A stretch of DNA of 64,000 bases, from contig NZ_PDJK01000002.1 of the NCBI RefSeq assembly GCF_002564045.1, forward strand, positions 2,604,001 to 2,668,000, read 5' to 3'. The stretch is from Amycolatopsis sulphurea (GTDB lineage Bacteria; Actinomycetota; Actinomycetes; Mycobacteriales; Pseudonocardiaceae). Positions 7,918 through 16,761 of the stretch are shown piece by piece. The position numbers and the translations under genes are program-made. The notes under the pieces are model-generated. The model was not told the DNA's origin and did no database searches. It saw only the letters and a program-made list of their open reading frames with translations. How positions within the stretch are numbered: position 1 is the first letter of the stretch; each line of letters starts with the position of its first letter.

Positions 7918-7923
7918 AGAATA
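7918..7923 (-). promoter_or_regulatory. TATTCT -10 element for the leaderless 32-residue peptide
   Basis: Read on the minus strand, TATTCT matches the actinobacterial TANNNT -10 pattern. It is followed by seven bases and then the GTG at 7910, so the start of transcription would coincide with the start codon. The identical hexamer at identical spacing precedes the cysteine leader peptide at 9850. Confidence 0.55.
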
Positions 7924-8003
7924 ACCCGCTGCGCCGCTCCCGTCCTCGCATGGGCCGCCCTGGTGAGCACAGTCACCACCCACACGCCCCCCAGCCCCGA
8001 ACG

Positions 8004-8054
8004 CTGTGAAGGGGCCCTTCACGGACTCAGAGTCCGTGAAGGGCCCCTTCACAG
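8004..8054. repeat. 51-bp perfect palindrome between sseC and the membrane-peptide promoter
   Basis: A 25+1+25 inverted repeat that differs from the one at 3089-3139 only in the central base (A instead of T). It lies just behind sseC (ends 8066) on the minus strand, so it is well placed as the terminator of the sulfur operon. As DNA it could form a long cruciform or bind a dimeric protein. Confidence 0.85.
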
Positions 8055-8065
8055 CGGTTCTGGCG

Positions 8066-8377
8066 TCAGGCGACCGAAATCGCCAGCTGGTGCAGCCCGG
8101 GGCCGTCCGCGGTGACGGAGGCCTCGCCGTTGCCCGTGCGGTGCAGCGCGCGCACCGTCCACGCACCGGCCGCCGCGTAGAAGCGGAAGTCGCCTTCGGC
8201 CGAGGAGACCACTTCGCCGGCGAAGTCGCCGCCGCCGTCGAGCAGGCGGACGAAGGCGCCGCCGATCGGTCCCGCGGCGCCGCTCACCTTGCCGGCCAGC
8301 ACCACCTGTCCGTTGGTATCGAAGTCCGCCGGGGTCGCCTCCTGCACGGGGGCGCCGCAGCCGTCGTCTGCCGCCAT
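8066..8377 (-). CDS. sseC: DUF1416 protein, sulfurtransferase partner SseC
   Basis: A 103-residue beta-rich protein of the DUF1416/SseC family, always found next to CysA-type thiosulfate sulfurtransferases. Conserved segments are GKVSGAAGPIGGAFVRLLD, AEGDFRFYAAAGAWTVRALHR and the final GLHQLAISV strand; the fold looks like a carboxypeptidase-regulatory (transthyretin-like) domain. The ATG at 8377 overlaps the cysA stop as TGATG, implying translational coupling; a GTG at 8380 is an equally close alternative start. The syntenic partner is Rv0814c. Its exact biochemical role is unknown; a sulfur-transfer accessory role is inferred from the pairing. Confidence 0.9.
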   Translation of the reverse strand: MAADDGCGAPVQEATPADFDTNGQVVLAGKVSGAAGPIGGAFVRLLDGGGDFAGEVVSSAEGDFRFYAAAGAWTVRALHRTGNGEASVTADGPGLHQLAISVA

Positions 8378-9213
8378 CACTTAGCTCCCAACTCGACCGG
8401 CACGCCGACCAGCGAGCCGTATTCGGTCCACGAACCGTCGTAGTTCTTCACGTCGGCGTAGCCGAGCAGCTCGTGCAGCGCGAACCACGCGATCGACGAG
8501 CGCTCCCCGATGCGGCAGTACGCGATGGTGGCCTTCGACTCGTCGATGCCCGCGTCGGCGTACAGCTCCTTGATCTCGTCCTCCGACTTGAAGGTGCCGT
8601 CCTCATTGGCCACCTTCGCCCACGGCACGTTCAGCGCGCCCGGGATGTGGCCGGGCACCTGGGACTGCTCCTGCGGCAGGTGCGCCGGGGCGAGCAGCTT
8701 GCCGGAGAACTCGTCCGGTGAACGGACGTCGATGAAGTTCTTCGCGCCGATGGACTGCACGACCTCGTCGCGGAAGGCCCGCAGCGAGGCGTCCTGGTCC
8801 TTGGCCCGGTAGGTGGCGGGCTCGCGCTTGACCTCGTCGGAGTTCAGCTCGCGGCCGTCGAGTTCCCACTTCTTGCGGCCGCCGTCGAGCAGCTGCACGT
8901 TCTCGTGGCCGTAGAGCTTGAAGTACCAGTACGCGTAGGCGGCGAACCAGTTGTTGTTGCCGCCGTAGAGGATCACCCGGTCCTCGCTGGAAATGCCCTT
9001 CTCCGACAGTAGCTTCTCGAAGTCTTCCTTGCCGATGAAGTCACGGCGCACCTTGTCCTGCAGGTCGGTGCGCCAGTCGAGCTTCACCGCACCGCGGATG
9101 TGCCCGGCGTCGTAGGCGGTGGTGTCCTCGTCGACCTCGGCGAACACCACGCCGGGGGTGTCCAGGTTCTCCTCGGCCCACTGGGTGGTGACCAGGACGT
9201 CTTCACGGCTCAT
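8377..9213 (-). CDS. cysA: Thiosulfate sulfurtransferase (rhodanese)
   Basis: A 278-residue tandem rhodanese. The N-terminal domain (residues 1-125) is non-catalytic. The C-terminal domain carries the persulfide-forming cysteine C233 in the loop CRIGERSS, the exact signature of mycobacterial CysA2/CysA3. The enzyme moves sulfane sulfur from thiosulfate or similar donors to an acceptor in the cytoplasm. It is the middle gene of a minus-strand operon: Cys leader peptide, DUF4395 membrane protein (30 bases upstream), cysA, sseC (overlapping stop/start). The name follows mycobacterial usage and does not imply the ABC sulfate transporter ATPase of enteric bacteria. Confidence 0.93.
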   Translation of the reverse strand: MSREDVLVTTQWAEENLDTPGVVFAEVDEDTTAYDAGHIRGAVKLDWRTDLQDKVRRDFIGKEDFEKLLSEKGISSEDRVILYGGNNNWFAAYAYWYFKLYGHENVQLLDGGRKKWELDGRELNSDEVKREPATYRAKDQDASLRAFRDEVVQSIGAKNFIDVRSPDEFSGKLLAPAHLPQEQSQVPGHIPGALNVPWAKVANEDGTFKSEDEIKELYADAGIDESKATIAYCRIGERSSIAWFALHELLGYADVKNYDGSWTEYGSLVGVPVELGAK

Positions 9214-9243
9214 GGAGCGAACTCTCTTTCTGGGGATGGTTGC

Positions 9244-9675
9244 TTACGACGCCCGTGCCGGGCTGAAACGCTTGATCAGCAGGTACATCTCGCAGCCGAG
9301 ACAGAAATTGAACGCGGCGTTGAGAAAGGCCGCGAACACCGCGAACGCGGTCGCCACGACGCCGAGGGGAGCCAGTCCCGCGACGAAACCGATCGTGCCG
9401 ATCAGCCCGAACACGAACCCGACCGCCTGCGCGAACCGCAGCGGGGCGGCGTCCTCGCGCTCGGCGGGCGGACCCAGCCGCGGCGCGACGAACAGCCGGT
9501 AGACCACCGAATACGGCGCCGGCTTGAGCCCGGCGAACGCGCCGATCGCGAAGACCACGGTCTGCACCGCGAGCAACGGCCACCACTGCGTCACGAGCAC
9601 CACGGCGAGCACCACCGTGGTCACGATGGCGGCGAACCTGGGACCTCGCGGGTCGACGGCCGGTCCGGCGGGCAT
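9244..9675 (-). CDS. DUF4395 membrane protein
   Basis: A 143-residue integral membrane protein with about four hydrophobic helices (roughly residues 10-45 and 75-130). A FNFCLGCEMYLL motif near the C-terminus contains the CxxC pair typical of DUF4395. These proteins accompany sulfurtransferases and thioredoxins and are thought to move or relay reduced sulfur across the membrane. The ATG at 9675 is chosen because AGGAGG lies four bases upstream on the minus strand. It is the first full-size gene of the leader-peptide/cysA/sseC operon. Confidence 0.85.
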   Translation of the reverse strand: MPAGPAVDPRGPRFAAIVTTVVLAVVLVTQWWPLLAVQTVVFAIGAFAGLKPAPYSVVYRLFVAPRLGPPAEREDAAPLRFAQAVGFVFGLIGTIGFVAGLAPLGVVATAFAVFAAFLNAAFNFCLGCEMYLLIKRFSPARAS

Positions 9676-9751
9676 GGTTCCTCCTGCTGGTGCGAGGGGA
9701 AAAGAGCGTGCGAAAGGCACGCGGCCAGAAAACGCGAAGGCGAGCCGTGCT

Positions 9752-9850
9752 TCAGCGGCAGCCGGCGGCCTGCGGACACAAGCTGCTGCGCACGCGGCAC
9801 AGATCCACTGCGCGGCGCTGCGTCAGGAGTGTGATGGGCAGCTCGTCCAC
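9752..9850 (-). CDS. Cysteine attenuator leader peptide, leaderless
   Basis: A 32-residue peptide starting with GTG at 9850 and ending at TGA 9752-9754. It has the pattern of actinobacterial 'putative leader peptides': a QRRAVDLCRV core followed by SSLCP and a Cys-Arg end (GCR), three cysteines in all. In mycobacteria, translation of such Cys-rich small ORFs upstream of sulfur operons senses cysteine supply and attenuates downstream expression. Here it precedes DUF4395-cysA-sseC by 76 bases. There is no ribosome site; TATTCT lies seven bases before the GTG, so the message is probably leaderless. No competing hairpin was worked out. Confidence 0.82.
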   Translation of the reverse strand: MDELPITLLTQRRAVDLCRVRSSLCPQAAGCR

Positions 9851-9857
9851 AGCCGCG

Positions 9858-9863
9858 AGAATA
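9858..9863 (-). promoter_or_regulatory. TATTCT -10 element of the sulfur operon
   Basis: On the minus strand this hexamer is separated by exactly seven bases from the leader-peptide GTG (9850), the spacing expected when transcription begins at the start codon. No convincing -35 was found, which is common in actinobacteria. Confidence 0.6.
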
Positions 9864-9936
9864 CCCAGTGCTCCCTCACTGCGGGAACCATGTTCATACC
9901 TTGAGACGAGTTCCGGATGCTGGGAAACATCCGGTA

Positions 9937-10383
9937 TCAGGCGGTGGCCGCCAGATGCGGGCGGAGCGCTTCCAGCAGCTCGGCGGCCTTCGGCAGGCCA
10001 CCGACGCGCAGCAGCTCACGCCCGTCCGGGGCGAGCGCCAGCGTGGTCGGCGTGCGCAGCACGGACAGCGCCTGCGCCACTTCCGGCTGATTCGTCACGT
10101 CGAGGTCGACGTGCGTGAGCCCGGGCGTCTTGTCCGCGAGCGCGGACAGGATCACCCGGGTGTGCCGGCACGGCGCGCAGAACGTGGTGGAGATCTGCAC
10201 CAGCGTGACGGCCGATGCCGGGTCGAGGACCTCGGCGACCGGAGCGGGCAGCCGGGCGGCGGGTGCTTCGGTGCTCACCGGCGCGGGCCTGGCCTGCCGG
10301 ATCCGCCCGTTGCGGGCCTTCAGCAGGAACCCGGCCGGCGCCGCGACGGCCAGCGTGCCCAGCAGTACCCAGGCTCCGGTCAC
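9937..10383 (-). CDS. Membrane-anchored thioredoxin-like protein
   Basis: A 148-residue protein with an N-terminal hydrophobic helix (WVLLGTLAVAAPAGFLL, residues 5-21) and a thioredoxin fold. The active-site motif is TTFCAPC, with C69 and C72. The cis-proline region is present in RTPTTLALAPDG. CAPC rather than CGPC suggests a redox potential differing from classic thioredoxin. It is the counterpart of Rv0816c (ThiX), next to LmeA as in M. tuberculosis. The stop of lmeA is seven bases upstream of its start, so the two form an operon. The substrate is unknown. Confidence 0.88.
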   Translation of the reverse strand: MTGAWVLLGTLAVAAPAGFLLKARNGRIRQARPAPVSTEAPAARLPAPVAEVLDPASAVTLVQISTTFCAPCRHTRVILSALADKTPGLTHVDLDVTNQPEVAQALSVLRTPTTLALAPDGRELLRVGGLPKAAELLEALRPHLAATA

Positions 10384-10390
10384 CGGACAC

Positions 10391-11302
10391 TCATCCCCTC
10401 GGGGTCTTCGCGACCGACAGGTCGGCGAAGCTCAGGTCGGCCGCCTCGCCCTTGATCGTCACCGAACCGCTGTCCACGCGCACCGCGGTCGGGGTGACCG
10501 AGAGCGGCAGCGTGCTGGTGTCGATCGAGGCGTGGAAGTTCGGCATCAACGCCTTCTGCACAGCATCCGGAACGGTCGTGGTCGACTGGTCATTCCCGAA
10601 CTGCAACCGGTGCGGCTCGATCGAGATGCTCTTGCCCTTCAGCTGGATCAGCGCGAAGCAGAAGATCTCCACCTTCTGCCCGGCCACCTGCACGTCTCCG
10701 GACAGGCGCAGCCCCGCGGTGGTGCCGTCGACCGGATCGCCGGCCGCGTTGGTCGGCGTCGGGTCGGGCTGGTTGCCCTGGTCGGTGTCGCCGTACTTCA
10801 CGTAGGACGCGGTGGACTGGCTGATCTTCAGGTTCTGGATCTTGTCCAGCGGGGAGATGCGCGCGATGTCCGCGGCCTTGATGGTGACCCCGCCGGTGAG
10901 CTTGCCGATCTTGATCGACTTGGTGTTGCCGGAGGCGATGTCCGACAGCGGCGCGGTGACGTCCTCCAGCTCCGCGCTCACCCGCACGTCGTGCAGGTTG
11001 CCGCCGACCGGCACGCCGTCCGCGGATACGGAGACGTGACCGTAGTCACCCGAGAGGGCCTGGACGAGGAACGGGAACCCGTGAATCTCCACCGACGGGT
11101 CGTCGCTGAGGTTGAGCTGCGCGCGGGCCTTCTGGGAGATCGCGTGCTCGGCCACGGCCGCCGCCCCGAAATCGGCTCCGACCAGCAGAATCACCAGCAC
11201 ACCGAGCACGATGACCCAGCGCCGCACGCGCCGTCCGCGGCGGCTGGGTCCCGGCCGGGGGGCCGGTCGGTCGCCCTGTCGCACGGGCCTGCTGTCCACC
11301 AT
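10391..11302 (-). CDS. LmeA-family phospholipid-binding protein (DUF2993)
   Basis: A 303-residue protein with a cationic head (RRGRRVRRW), one transmembrane or signal-anchor helix (VIVLGVLVILLVGADFGAAAV, about residues 29-49), and a DUF2993 ectodomain. That domain starts with the EHAISQKARAQLNL helix and contains IHGFPFLVQALSGDYGHVSVSADG. In mycobacteria LmeA (Rv0817c) binds phosphatidylinositides and helps elongate lipomannan mannan chains in the periplasm. The syntenic position supports orthology. It is divergent from glnR across a 152-base region. Confidence 0.87.
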   Translation of the reverse strand: MVDSRPVRQGDRPAPRPGPSRRGRRVRRWVIVLGVLVILLVGADFGAAAVAEHAISQKARAQLNLSDDPSVEIHGFPFLVQALSGDYGHVSVSADGVPVGGNLHDVRVSAELEDVTAPLSDIASGNTKSIKIGKLTGGVTIKAADIARISPLDKIQNLKISQSTASYVKYGDTDQGNQPDPTPTNAAGDPVDGTTAGLRLSGDVQVAGQKVEIFCFALIQLKGKSISIEPHRLQFGNDQSTTTVPDAVQKALMPNFHASIDTSTLPLSVTPTAVRVDSGSVTIKGEAADLSFADLSVAKTPRG

Positions 11303-11349
11303 CGCCTGCGTTCTCCTGTTCGTCGCCCGGGGCGTTCACCCAGGTGTGA

Positions 11350-12186
<837 letters not shown>

Positions 12187-12188
12187 GA

Positions 12189-12243
12189 AGTCCGTGAAGG
12201 GTCCCTTCACGGACTTTCGGGCTGTGAAGGGACCCTTCACGGC
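12189..12243. repeat. Double GTGAAGGG palindrome behind glnR
   Basis: Two consecutive hairpins: 12189-12215 (AGTCCGTGAAGGG-type arms around one central base) and 12221-12243 (GCTGTGAAGGG-type arms). They begin three bases after the glnR stop codon and precede mshD on the same strand, so they probably form the glnR terminator. They belong to the same family as the elements at 517, 3089, 8004 and 17621. Confidence 0.8.
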
Positions 12244-12287
12244 TTTGAACGCTGGGGAGGGGCGGGGTGCTGGGTAGGGTCGGTTTC

Positions 12288-13187
12288 GTGACCGAGCTGA
12301 GCGACTGGACTGCCGAACCCGCCGTCGACGGGATCCGCGAGGTGCTCCGGGCCGCCGGGGCCGAGGACGGCCGTCCGGAGGTCGACCCCGCCGGTCCGCT
12401 GCCGCGTGAGTTCACCGGCGGGCTGCACCTGCTCGCCCGCCGGGACGGGGACCCGGCCGGGTACCTGCACCTGGACCTCGACGGGGACGCGCACGGGCAC
12501 CAGGTCGCGGAGCTGATCGTGCATCCCGCGCACCGCCGTCACGGCGTGGGCACCGCGCTCGCGCGGGCGCTCGTTGAGCGTGCTGCGGCGGGATTCCGGG
12601 TGTGGGCACACGGTGATCACCCCGGCGCGGCCGCACTCGCCGCGAGACTGGGCCTCGCCCGTGCGCGTGAGTTGATGGTGCTGCACGCCGACGCGGAGTC
12701 CGCGGAGTGGCCGGAACCCGTGCTGCGGGGCGGAATCCGGCTTCGGGCGTTCGTGCCGGGGCAGGACGAGGAAGCAGTGATCGCGGTCAACGCGCGAGCC
12801 TTCGACTGGCATCCGGAACAGGGTGCGCTCACCGTCGCCGAACTGCGGGCCGAGGAGCGGCTGGCGTGGTTCGATCCGGCCGGCTTCTTCCTCGCCGAGG
12901 ACGACCGGCAGCGCATCCTCGGCTTCCACTGGACCAAGGTCCACGATCCGGTGGCCGGCCGATTCGGCGGTGACCCGATCGGGGAGGTGTACGTCGTCGG
13001 GGTGGATCCGGATACGCAGGGTGGCGGTCTCGGGAAAGCCCTGACCCTCGCCGGTCTCCGCTACCTACGATCGAGGGGACTACGCCAAGTGATCCTCTAC
13101 GTCGAGGGTGATAACGCTCCTGCGCTGGCGGTTTATCGAAAACTGGGGTTTACCCGTTTCGACATCGACGTTCAGTACGGTCAGTGA
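12288..13187 (+). CDS. mshD: Mycothiol synthase
   Basis: A 299-residue protein with two GNAT acetyltransferase domains. It performs the last step of mycothiol synthesis, acetylating Cys-GlcN-Ins with acetyl-CoA. The first domain contains LIVHPAHRRHGVGTAL (acetyl-CoA pyrophosphate loop). The second contains YVVGVDPDTQGGGLGKALTL, followed by VEGDNAPALAVYRKLGF. The GTG at 12288 fits the N-terminus of known MshD proteins better than the GTG at 12267. M. tuberculosis Rv0819 is in the same place between glnR and the phosphate transport genes. Confidence 0.92.
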   Translation: MTELSDWTAEPAVDGIREVLRAAGAEDGRPEVDPAGPLPREFTGGLHLLARRDGDPAGYLHLDLDGDAHGHQVAELIVHPAHRRHGVGTALARALVERAAAGFRVWAHGDHPGAAALAARLGLARARELMVLHADAESAEWPEPVLRGGIRLRAFVPGQDEEAVIAVNARAFDWHPEQGALTVAELRAEERLAWFDPAGFFLAEDDRQRILGFHWTKVHDPVAGRFGGDPIGEVYVVGVDPDTQGGGLGKALTLAGLRYLRSRGLRQVILYVEGDNAPALAVYRKLGFTRFDIDVQYGQ

Positions 13188-13296
13188 TCACGGTCGCCAG
13201 AATCCGGCTTCCCGTGTTACGTTCTGCACACTGACCGATCACGACTTGGCTACGCCACTCGTTCGGTCTAGTAGTGCTGGTCACACCCTGTATCTT

Positions 13297-13318
13297 GTTC
13301 ACCCTTAGTTCATCTGAC
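13297..13318 (+). promoter_or_regulatory. PHO box upstream of pstS
   Basis: Two direct 11-base units, GTTCACCCTTA and GTTCATCTGAC, sit back to back 110 bases before the pstS start. The GTTCAYC core with 11-base phasing is the established binding pattern of the response regulator PhoP in actinomycetes. It predicts induction of the pst operon by phosphate starvation. The surrounding 13188-13427 shows no coding frame. Confidence 0.75.
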
Positions 13319-13427
13319 CAAGGGTGACCGTCCACCGGGGCTGCCTAGTGTCCGGATCCGGACAGGCGGACCGCCGCCGATCCGGCCCGGATTCCAAGAG
13401 GCAACTCTGCCGAGTGGAGGAAATGCA

Positions 13428-14552
13428 GTGAAGATCATGCGGCCCCTGGGTGCCGTCGGCGTGGTGGCGAGCGCCGCTCTGGTGCTCGCCGCTTGTGGTT
13501 CCGATCCCGCCGCTTCAAACAGCGGGAACACCTCGGGCGCGCCCGCCGCGACCGGCACCGCGCAGGTCGACTGCGGTGGCAAGAGCCCGCTGTCCGGCGA
13601 GGGTTCGACGGCGCAGAACAACGCCATCGAAATCTTCAAGCAGCAGTACGGCAAGAAGTGCAGTGGCCAGCAGGTCAACTACACCGCGAGCGGCTCCGGT
13701 GCCGGTGTCAAGCAGTTCAACGGCGGCCAGGTCGACTTCGGCGGCACGGACTCGCCCGCCACCGCCGCGGACCTGGAAGGCGCCACCAAACGCTGCGCCT
13801 CGCCCGCCTGGAACATCCCGATGGTCGTCGGCCCGGTCGCGGTCGGCTACCACCTCTCCGGCGTGGACAAGCTGACGCTGACTCCGGCCGTGATCGCGAA
13901 GATCTTCAACGGCGGCATCAAGAACTGGAACGACCCGGCGATCAAGGCGGTCAAGGGCAACGAGAGCCTGAGCCTGCCGGACAAGCCGATCCAGGTCGTC
14001 TCCCGCTCCGACGAGTCGGGCACCACCGACAACTTCCAGAAGTACCTGGGCGCGGCCGCGAAGGACGTGTGGACCCAGGGCGCGGGCAAGAAGTTCAACG
14101 GCGGCGTGGGCAACGGTGCGCAGGGCTCGAATGGCGTGGCCAGCACGGTCAAGGGCGCCGACGGCTCGATCACCTACGTGGAGGGCGCGTTCGCCAAGGA
14201 CGGCGTCACCGCGGCCCTGATCGACAGCGGTTCCGGCGGTGTCGAGCTGACCTCGGAGAACGTGGCCAAGGCGCTGGACGCGGCGAAGTTCCTGAACGAG
14301 GGCTCCAACGACCTCGCGCTCGACCTCAAGGCGATCTACGCCAGCAACACCCCGGGTGCCTACCCGCTGCTGCTGACCACCTACGAGCTCGTGTGCTCGA
14401 AGTACTCGAACGCGGATGTGTCGAAGGCGATCAAGGCGTTCCTGACGGTGTCCGCGACCGACGGGCAGCAGCCGCTGTCGGCCAAGGGCTACGTGCCGAT
14501 CCCGCAGGGTCTGCAGGAGAAGGTGCTGACCGCGGTCAAGGCGATCTCCTGA
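13428..14552 (+). CDS. pstS: Phosphate ABC transporter substrate-binding lipoprotein
   Basis: A 374-residue secreted lipoprotein. The signal peptide ends in the lipobox LAAC, with lipidated Cys23, followed by a Ser/Gly/Ala linker. The mature domain holds PstS phosphate-binding features: SGSGAGVKQF, DFGGTDSPAT and the SRSDESGTTDNF loop. It captures phosphate outside the membrane for PstCA. It heads the pstSCAB operon behind a PHO box. A strong hairpin after the gene (14796-14826) may let pstS be made in excess over the permease. Confidence 0.95.
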   Translation: MKIMRPLGAVGVVASAALVLAACGSDPAASNSGNTSGAPAATGTAQVDCGGKSPLSGEGSTAQNNAIEIFKQQYGKKCSGQQVNYTASGSGAGVKQFNGGQVDFGGTDSPATAADLEGATKRCASPAWNIPMVVGPVAVGYHLSGVDKLTLTPAVIAKIFNGGIKNWNDPAIKAVKGNESLSLPDKPIQVVSRSDESGTTDNFQKYLGAAAKDVWTQGAGKKFNGGVGNGAQGSNGVASTVKGADGSITYVEGAFAKDGVTAALIDSGSGGVELTSENVAKALDAAKFLNEGSNDLALDLKAIYASNTPGAYPLLLTTYELVCSKYSNADVSKAIKAFLTVSATDGQQPLSAKGYVPIPQGLQEKVLTAVKAIS

Positions 14553-14795
14553 CCGGGACTCCAGGGTCTGTCGCCTAGGCGGCGAAGCCGCTTGCGGTGG
14601 GTCGTCAACGCTGCGGGTTCTCAGGCGTTCTCTCGCGAGGACAGCTCCGACGTGGTGAATCGGCATTCATGAGGAGGAGGTCCCGACGTGAGAGGACGTC
14701 TGAGGTTCCGCCACCCGCACCGCTACGCAAGCCGCCGTCAAGCATTCCCCAGCGCACCCTGCCAGGACAGTCGATGAGCGAACCACCCTGGACGC

Positions 14796-14826
14796 GAACG
14801 CCCACCGGCGACACCGGTGGGCGTTC
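14796..14826 (+). terminator. Strong hairpin in the pstS-pstC gap
   Basis: A perfect 13-base-pair stem (GAACGCCCACCGG and its complement) with the five-base loop CGACA, in the 305-base space between pstS and pstC. No T-run follows, so it is more likely an attenuator, a partial terminator or an mRNA-stabilising hairpin than a full stop. The rest of 14553-14857 shows no supported gene. Confidence 0.65.
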
Positions 14827-14857
14827 GTCGTCCTCCTGAGCGTTTCCGGAGGATCCG

Positions 14858-15841
14858 ATTTCGGACAACCCAGCCCCGCCGGCGCCCGCCGCGCCGCCGG
14901 AGGACACGAAGCCGAAGAAGGTGCGGGCCGGTGACCGCATCTTCCAGAACCTGACCACCGGGTCCGGCATCTTCGTCGTGGCGCTGATCGGCCTGATCGG
15001 GATCTTCCTGGTCATCCAGGCCATTCCGGCGCTGCGGGCGAACAAGGCGAACTTCCTGTTCAACCACGGATGGTCCACCAACGATCCGGCGAACATGGCG
15101 TTCGGTATCGCCGATCTCGCCGAGGTCACCGTGGCGACCTCGGTCGTCGCGCTGATCATCGCGATGCCGATCTCACTGGGCATCGCGTTGTTCCTCACCC
15201 AGTACGCGCCGACCCGGCTCGCCCGGCCGTTCGCCTACGTGGTGGATCTGCTCGCCGCGGTGCCCTCGATCATCTTCGGCCTGTGGGGCATCCTGGTGTT
15301 CGCCCCGGCGATCGAGCCGTTCTCGCACTGGATCAACGAGACCTTCTCCTGGTTCCCGTTGTTCGCGCCGGGCAACGTCGCGCCGAACGTGCGCGGCACG
15401 ATCTTCACCGCGGGCATCGTGCTCGCGGTGATGATCCTGCCGATCATCACCTCGCTTTCGCGCGAGGTGTTCGAGCGCACGCCGCGGCCGCACATCGAAG
15501 GCGCGCTGGCGCTCGGCGCCACCCGCTGGGAGGTCATCCGCACCACGGTGCTGCCCTTCGGCAAGGCGGGCTACATCGGCGCCTCGATGCTCGGCCTCGG
15601 CCGCGCACTCGGCGAAACCATTGCGCTGGCGGTGATCCTGCTCATCCCGCAGGGTCGCAACTTCGACTGGAGCCTGTTCGACGGTGGCGCGACGTTCGCT
15701 TCGAAGATTGCCGCGAACTACAGTGAGTTCAACAACCCCACCTCGGCCGGCGCCTACATCGCGGCCGGTCTGGTGCTGTTCGTGCTGACGTTCCTGGTCA
15801 ACTTCGGCGCCCGGTCCATCATCGCGAAGAAGGGGGACTGA
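14858..15841 (+). CDS. pstC: Phosphate ABC transporter permease PstC, apparent ATT start
   Basis: A 327-residue membrane permease if started at ATT 14858, or 306 residues from GTG 14921. The frame is closed by TGA at 14837-14839, and no ATG, GTG or TTG occurs between that stop and 14921. GGAGG lies five bases before the ATT, giving a natural (M)SDNPAPPAP N-terminus, whereas the GTG has no suitable ribosome site. Six or so helices and the EAA-type loop (EGALALGATRWEVI) are clear. It forms the channel with PstA. The unusual start could lower expression, or could be a sequencing error. Confidence 0.9.
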   Translation: MSDNPAPPAPAAPPEDTKPKKVRAGDRIFQNLTTGSGIFVVALIGLIGIFLVIQAIPALRANKANFLFNHGWSTNDPANMAFGIADLAEVTVATSVVALIIAMPISLGIALFLTQYAPTRLARPFAYVVDLLAAVPSIIFGLWGILVFAPAIEPFSHWINETFSWFPLFAPGNVAPNVRGTIFTAGIVLAVMILPIITSLSREVFERTPRPHIEGALALGATRWEVIRTTVLPFGKAGYIGASMLGLGRALGETIALAVILLIPQGRNFDWSLFDGGATFASKIAANYSEFNNPTSAGAYIAAGLVLFVLTFLVNFGARSIIAKKGD

Positions 15842-15843
15842 GC

Positions 15844-16758
15844 ATGTCGACCACGCTCGAACGGCCCGCGGCCACGCCGGCCTTCCAGCAGGTGAGTACC
15901 GGCCGCAAAGTCAAGAACGCGTTCGCCACGGTGCTCGTGTGGCTGTCCTTCCTGATCGCCGTGGTCCCGCTGGTGTGGGTGCTGTACACGGTGATCGCGA
16001 ACGGCATCAAGCGGCTCCCGTTCAGCAACTGGTGGACCGAGGACTTCGGTTCGGTGCTGCCGGACGAGGTCGGCGGCGGCGTGCTGCACGCGGTCATCGG
16101 CACCCTGCTGCAGGGGCTGGTGTGCGCGGTGATCGCGGTGCCGATCGGCCTGCTGGTGGCGATCTACCTGGTGGAGTACGGCCGCGGCAAGCTGGCCAAG
16201 GCCACCACGTTCATGGTGGACATCCTCTCCGGTGTGCCGTCCATTGTGGCCGCACTGTTCATCTACGCGCTGTGGATCACCACGCTCGGCCTGCCCCGCA
16301 GCGGGTTCGCCGTGTCGCTGGCCCTGGTGCTGCTGATGATCCCGGTGGTGGTGCGCTCCGCGGAGGAAATGCTGCGGATCGTGCCGGACGACCTGCGCGA
16401 GGCCTCCTACGCGCTGGGCGTGCCGAAGTGGAAGACGATCATGAAGATCGTGCTGCCCACCGCGTTGTCCGGCATCATCGGTGGCATCATGATGGCGCTG
16501 GCCCGGGTGATGGGTGAAACCGCGCCGCTGCTGGTGCTCGTCGGCTACTCCGCGTACGTGAACTGGAACATCTTCTCCGGTGAGCAGGCCGCGCTTCCGC
16601 TGGTGATGAACAACGAACGCGCCACCAACTCGATGGACCCGGGCAGTGTCGGCTTCGACCGGATCTGGGGCGCGGCGCTGACGCTGGTGCTCATCATCGC
16701 GCTGATCAACCTGCTCGCCACGGTCTTTTCCCGCCTCGTCGCCCCGAAGAAGAAGTGA
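15844..16758 (+). CDS. pstA: Phosphate ABC transporter permease PstA
   Basis: A 304-residue inner-membrane permease with six predicted helices. The cytoplasmic EAA loop that contacts the ATPase is REASYALGVPKWKTIMKIVLP. The first helix is VLVWLSFLIAVVPLVWVLYTVI. It starts at ATG 15844, two bases after the pstC stop, and is followed three bases later by pstB, so the three are tightly translated together. It forms the membrane pore with PstC. Confidence 0.95.
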   Translation: MSTTLERPAATPAFQQVSTGRKVKNAFATVLVWLSFLIAVVPLVWVLYTVIANGIKRLPFSNWWTEDFGSVLPDEVGGGVLHAVIGTLLQGLVCAVIAVPIGLLVAIYLVEYGRGKLAKATTFMVDILSGVPSIVAALFIYALWITTLGLPRSGFAVSLALVLLMIPVVVRSAEEMLRIVPDDLREASYALGVPKWKTIMKIVLPTALSGIIGGIMMALARVMGETAPLLVLVGYSAYVNWNIFSGEQAALPLVMNNERATNSMDPGSVGFDRIWGAALTLVLIIALINLLATVFSRLVAPKKK

Positions 16759-16761
16759 GTC

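Noticed and set aside
14597..14839. 80-codon frame between pstS and pstC
   Set aside because: It is Arg/Ser-rich and spans the attenuator hairpin. There is no ribosome site, and the pst operon layout leaves no expected gene here.
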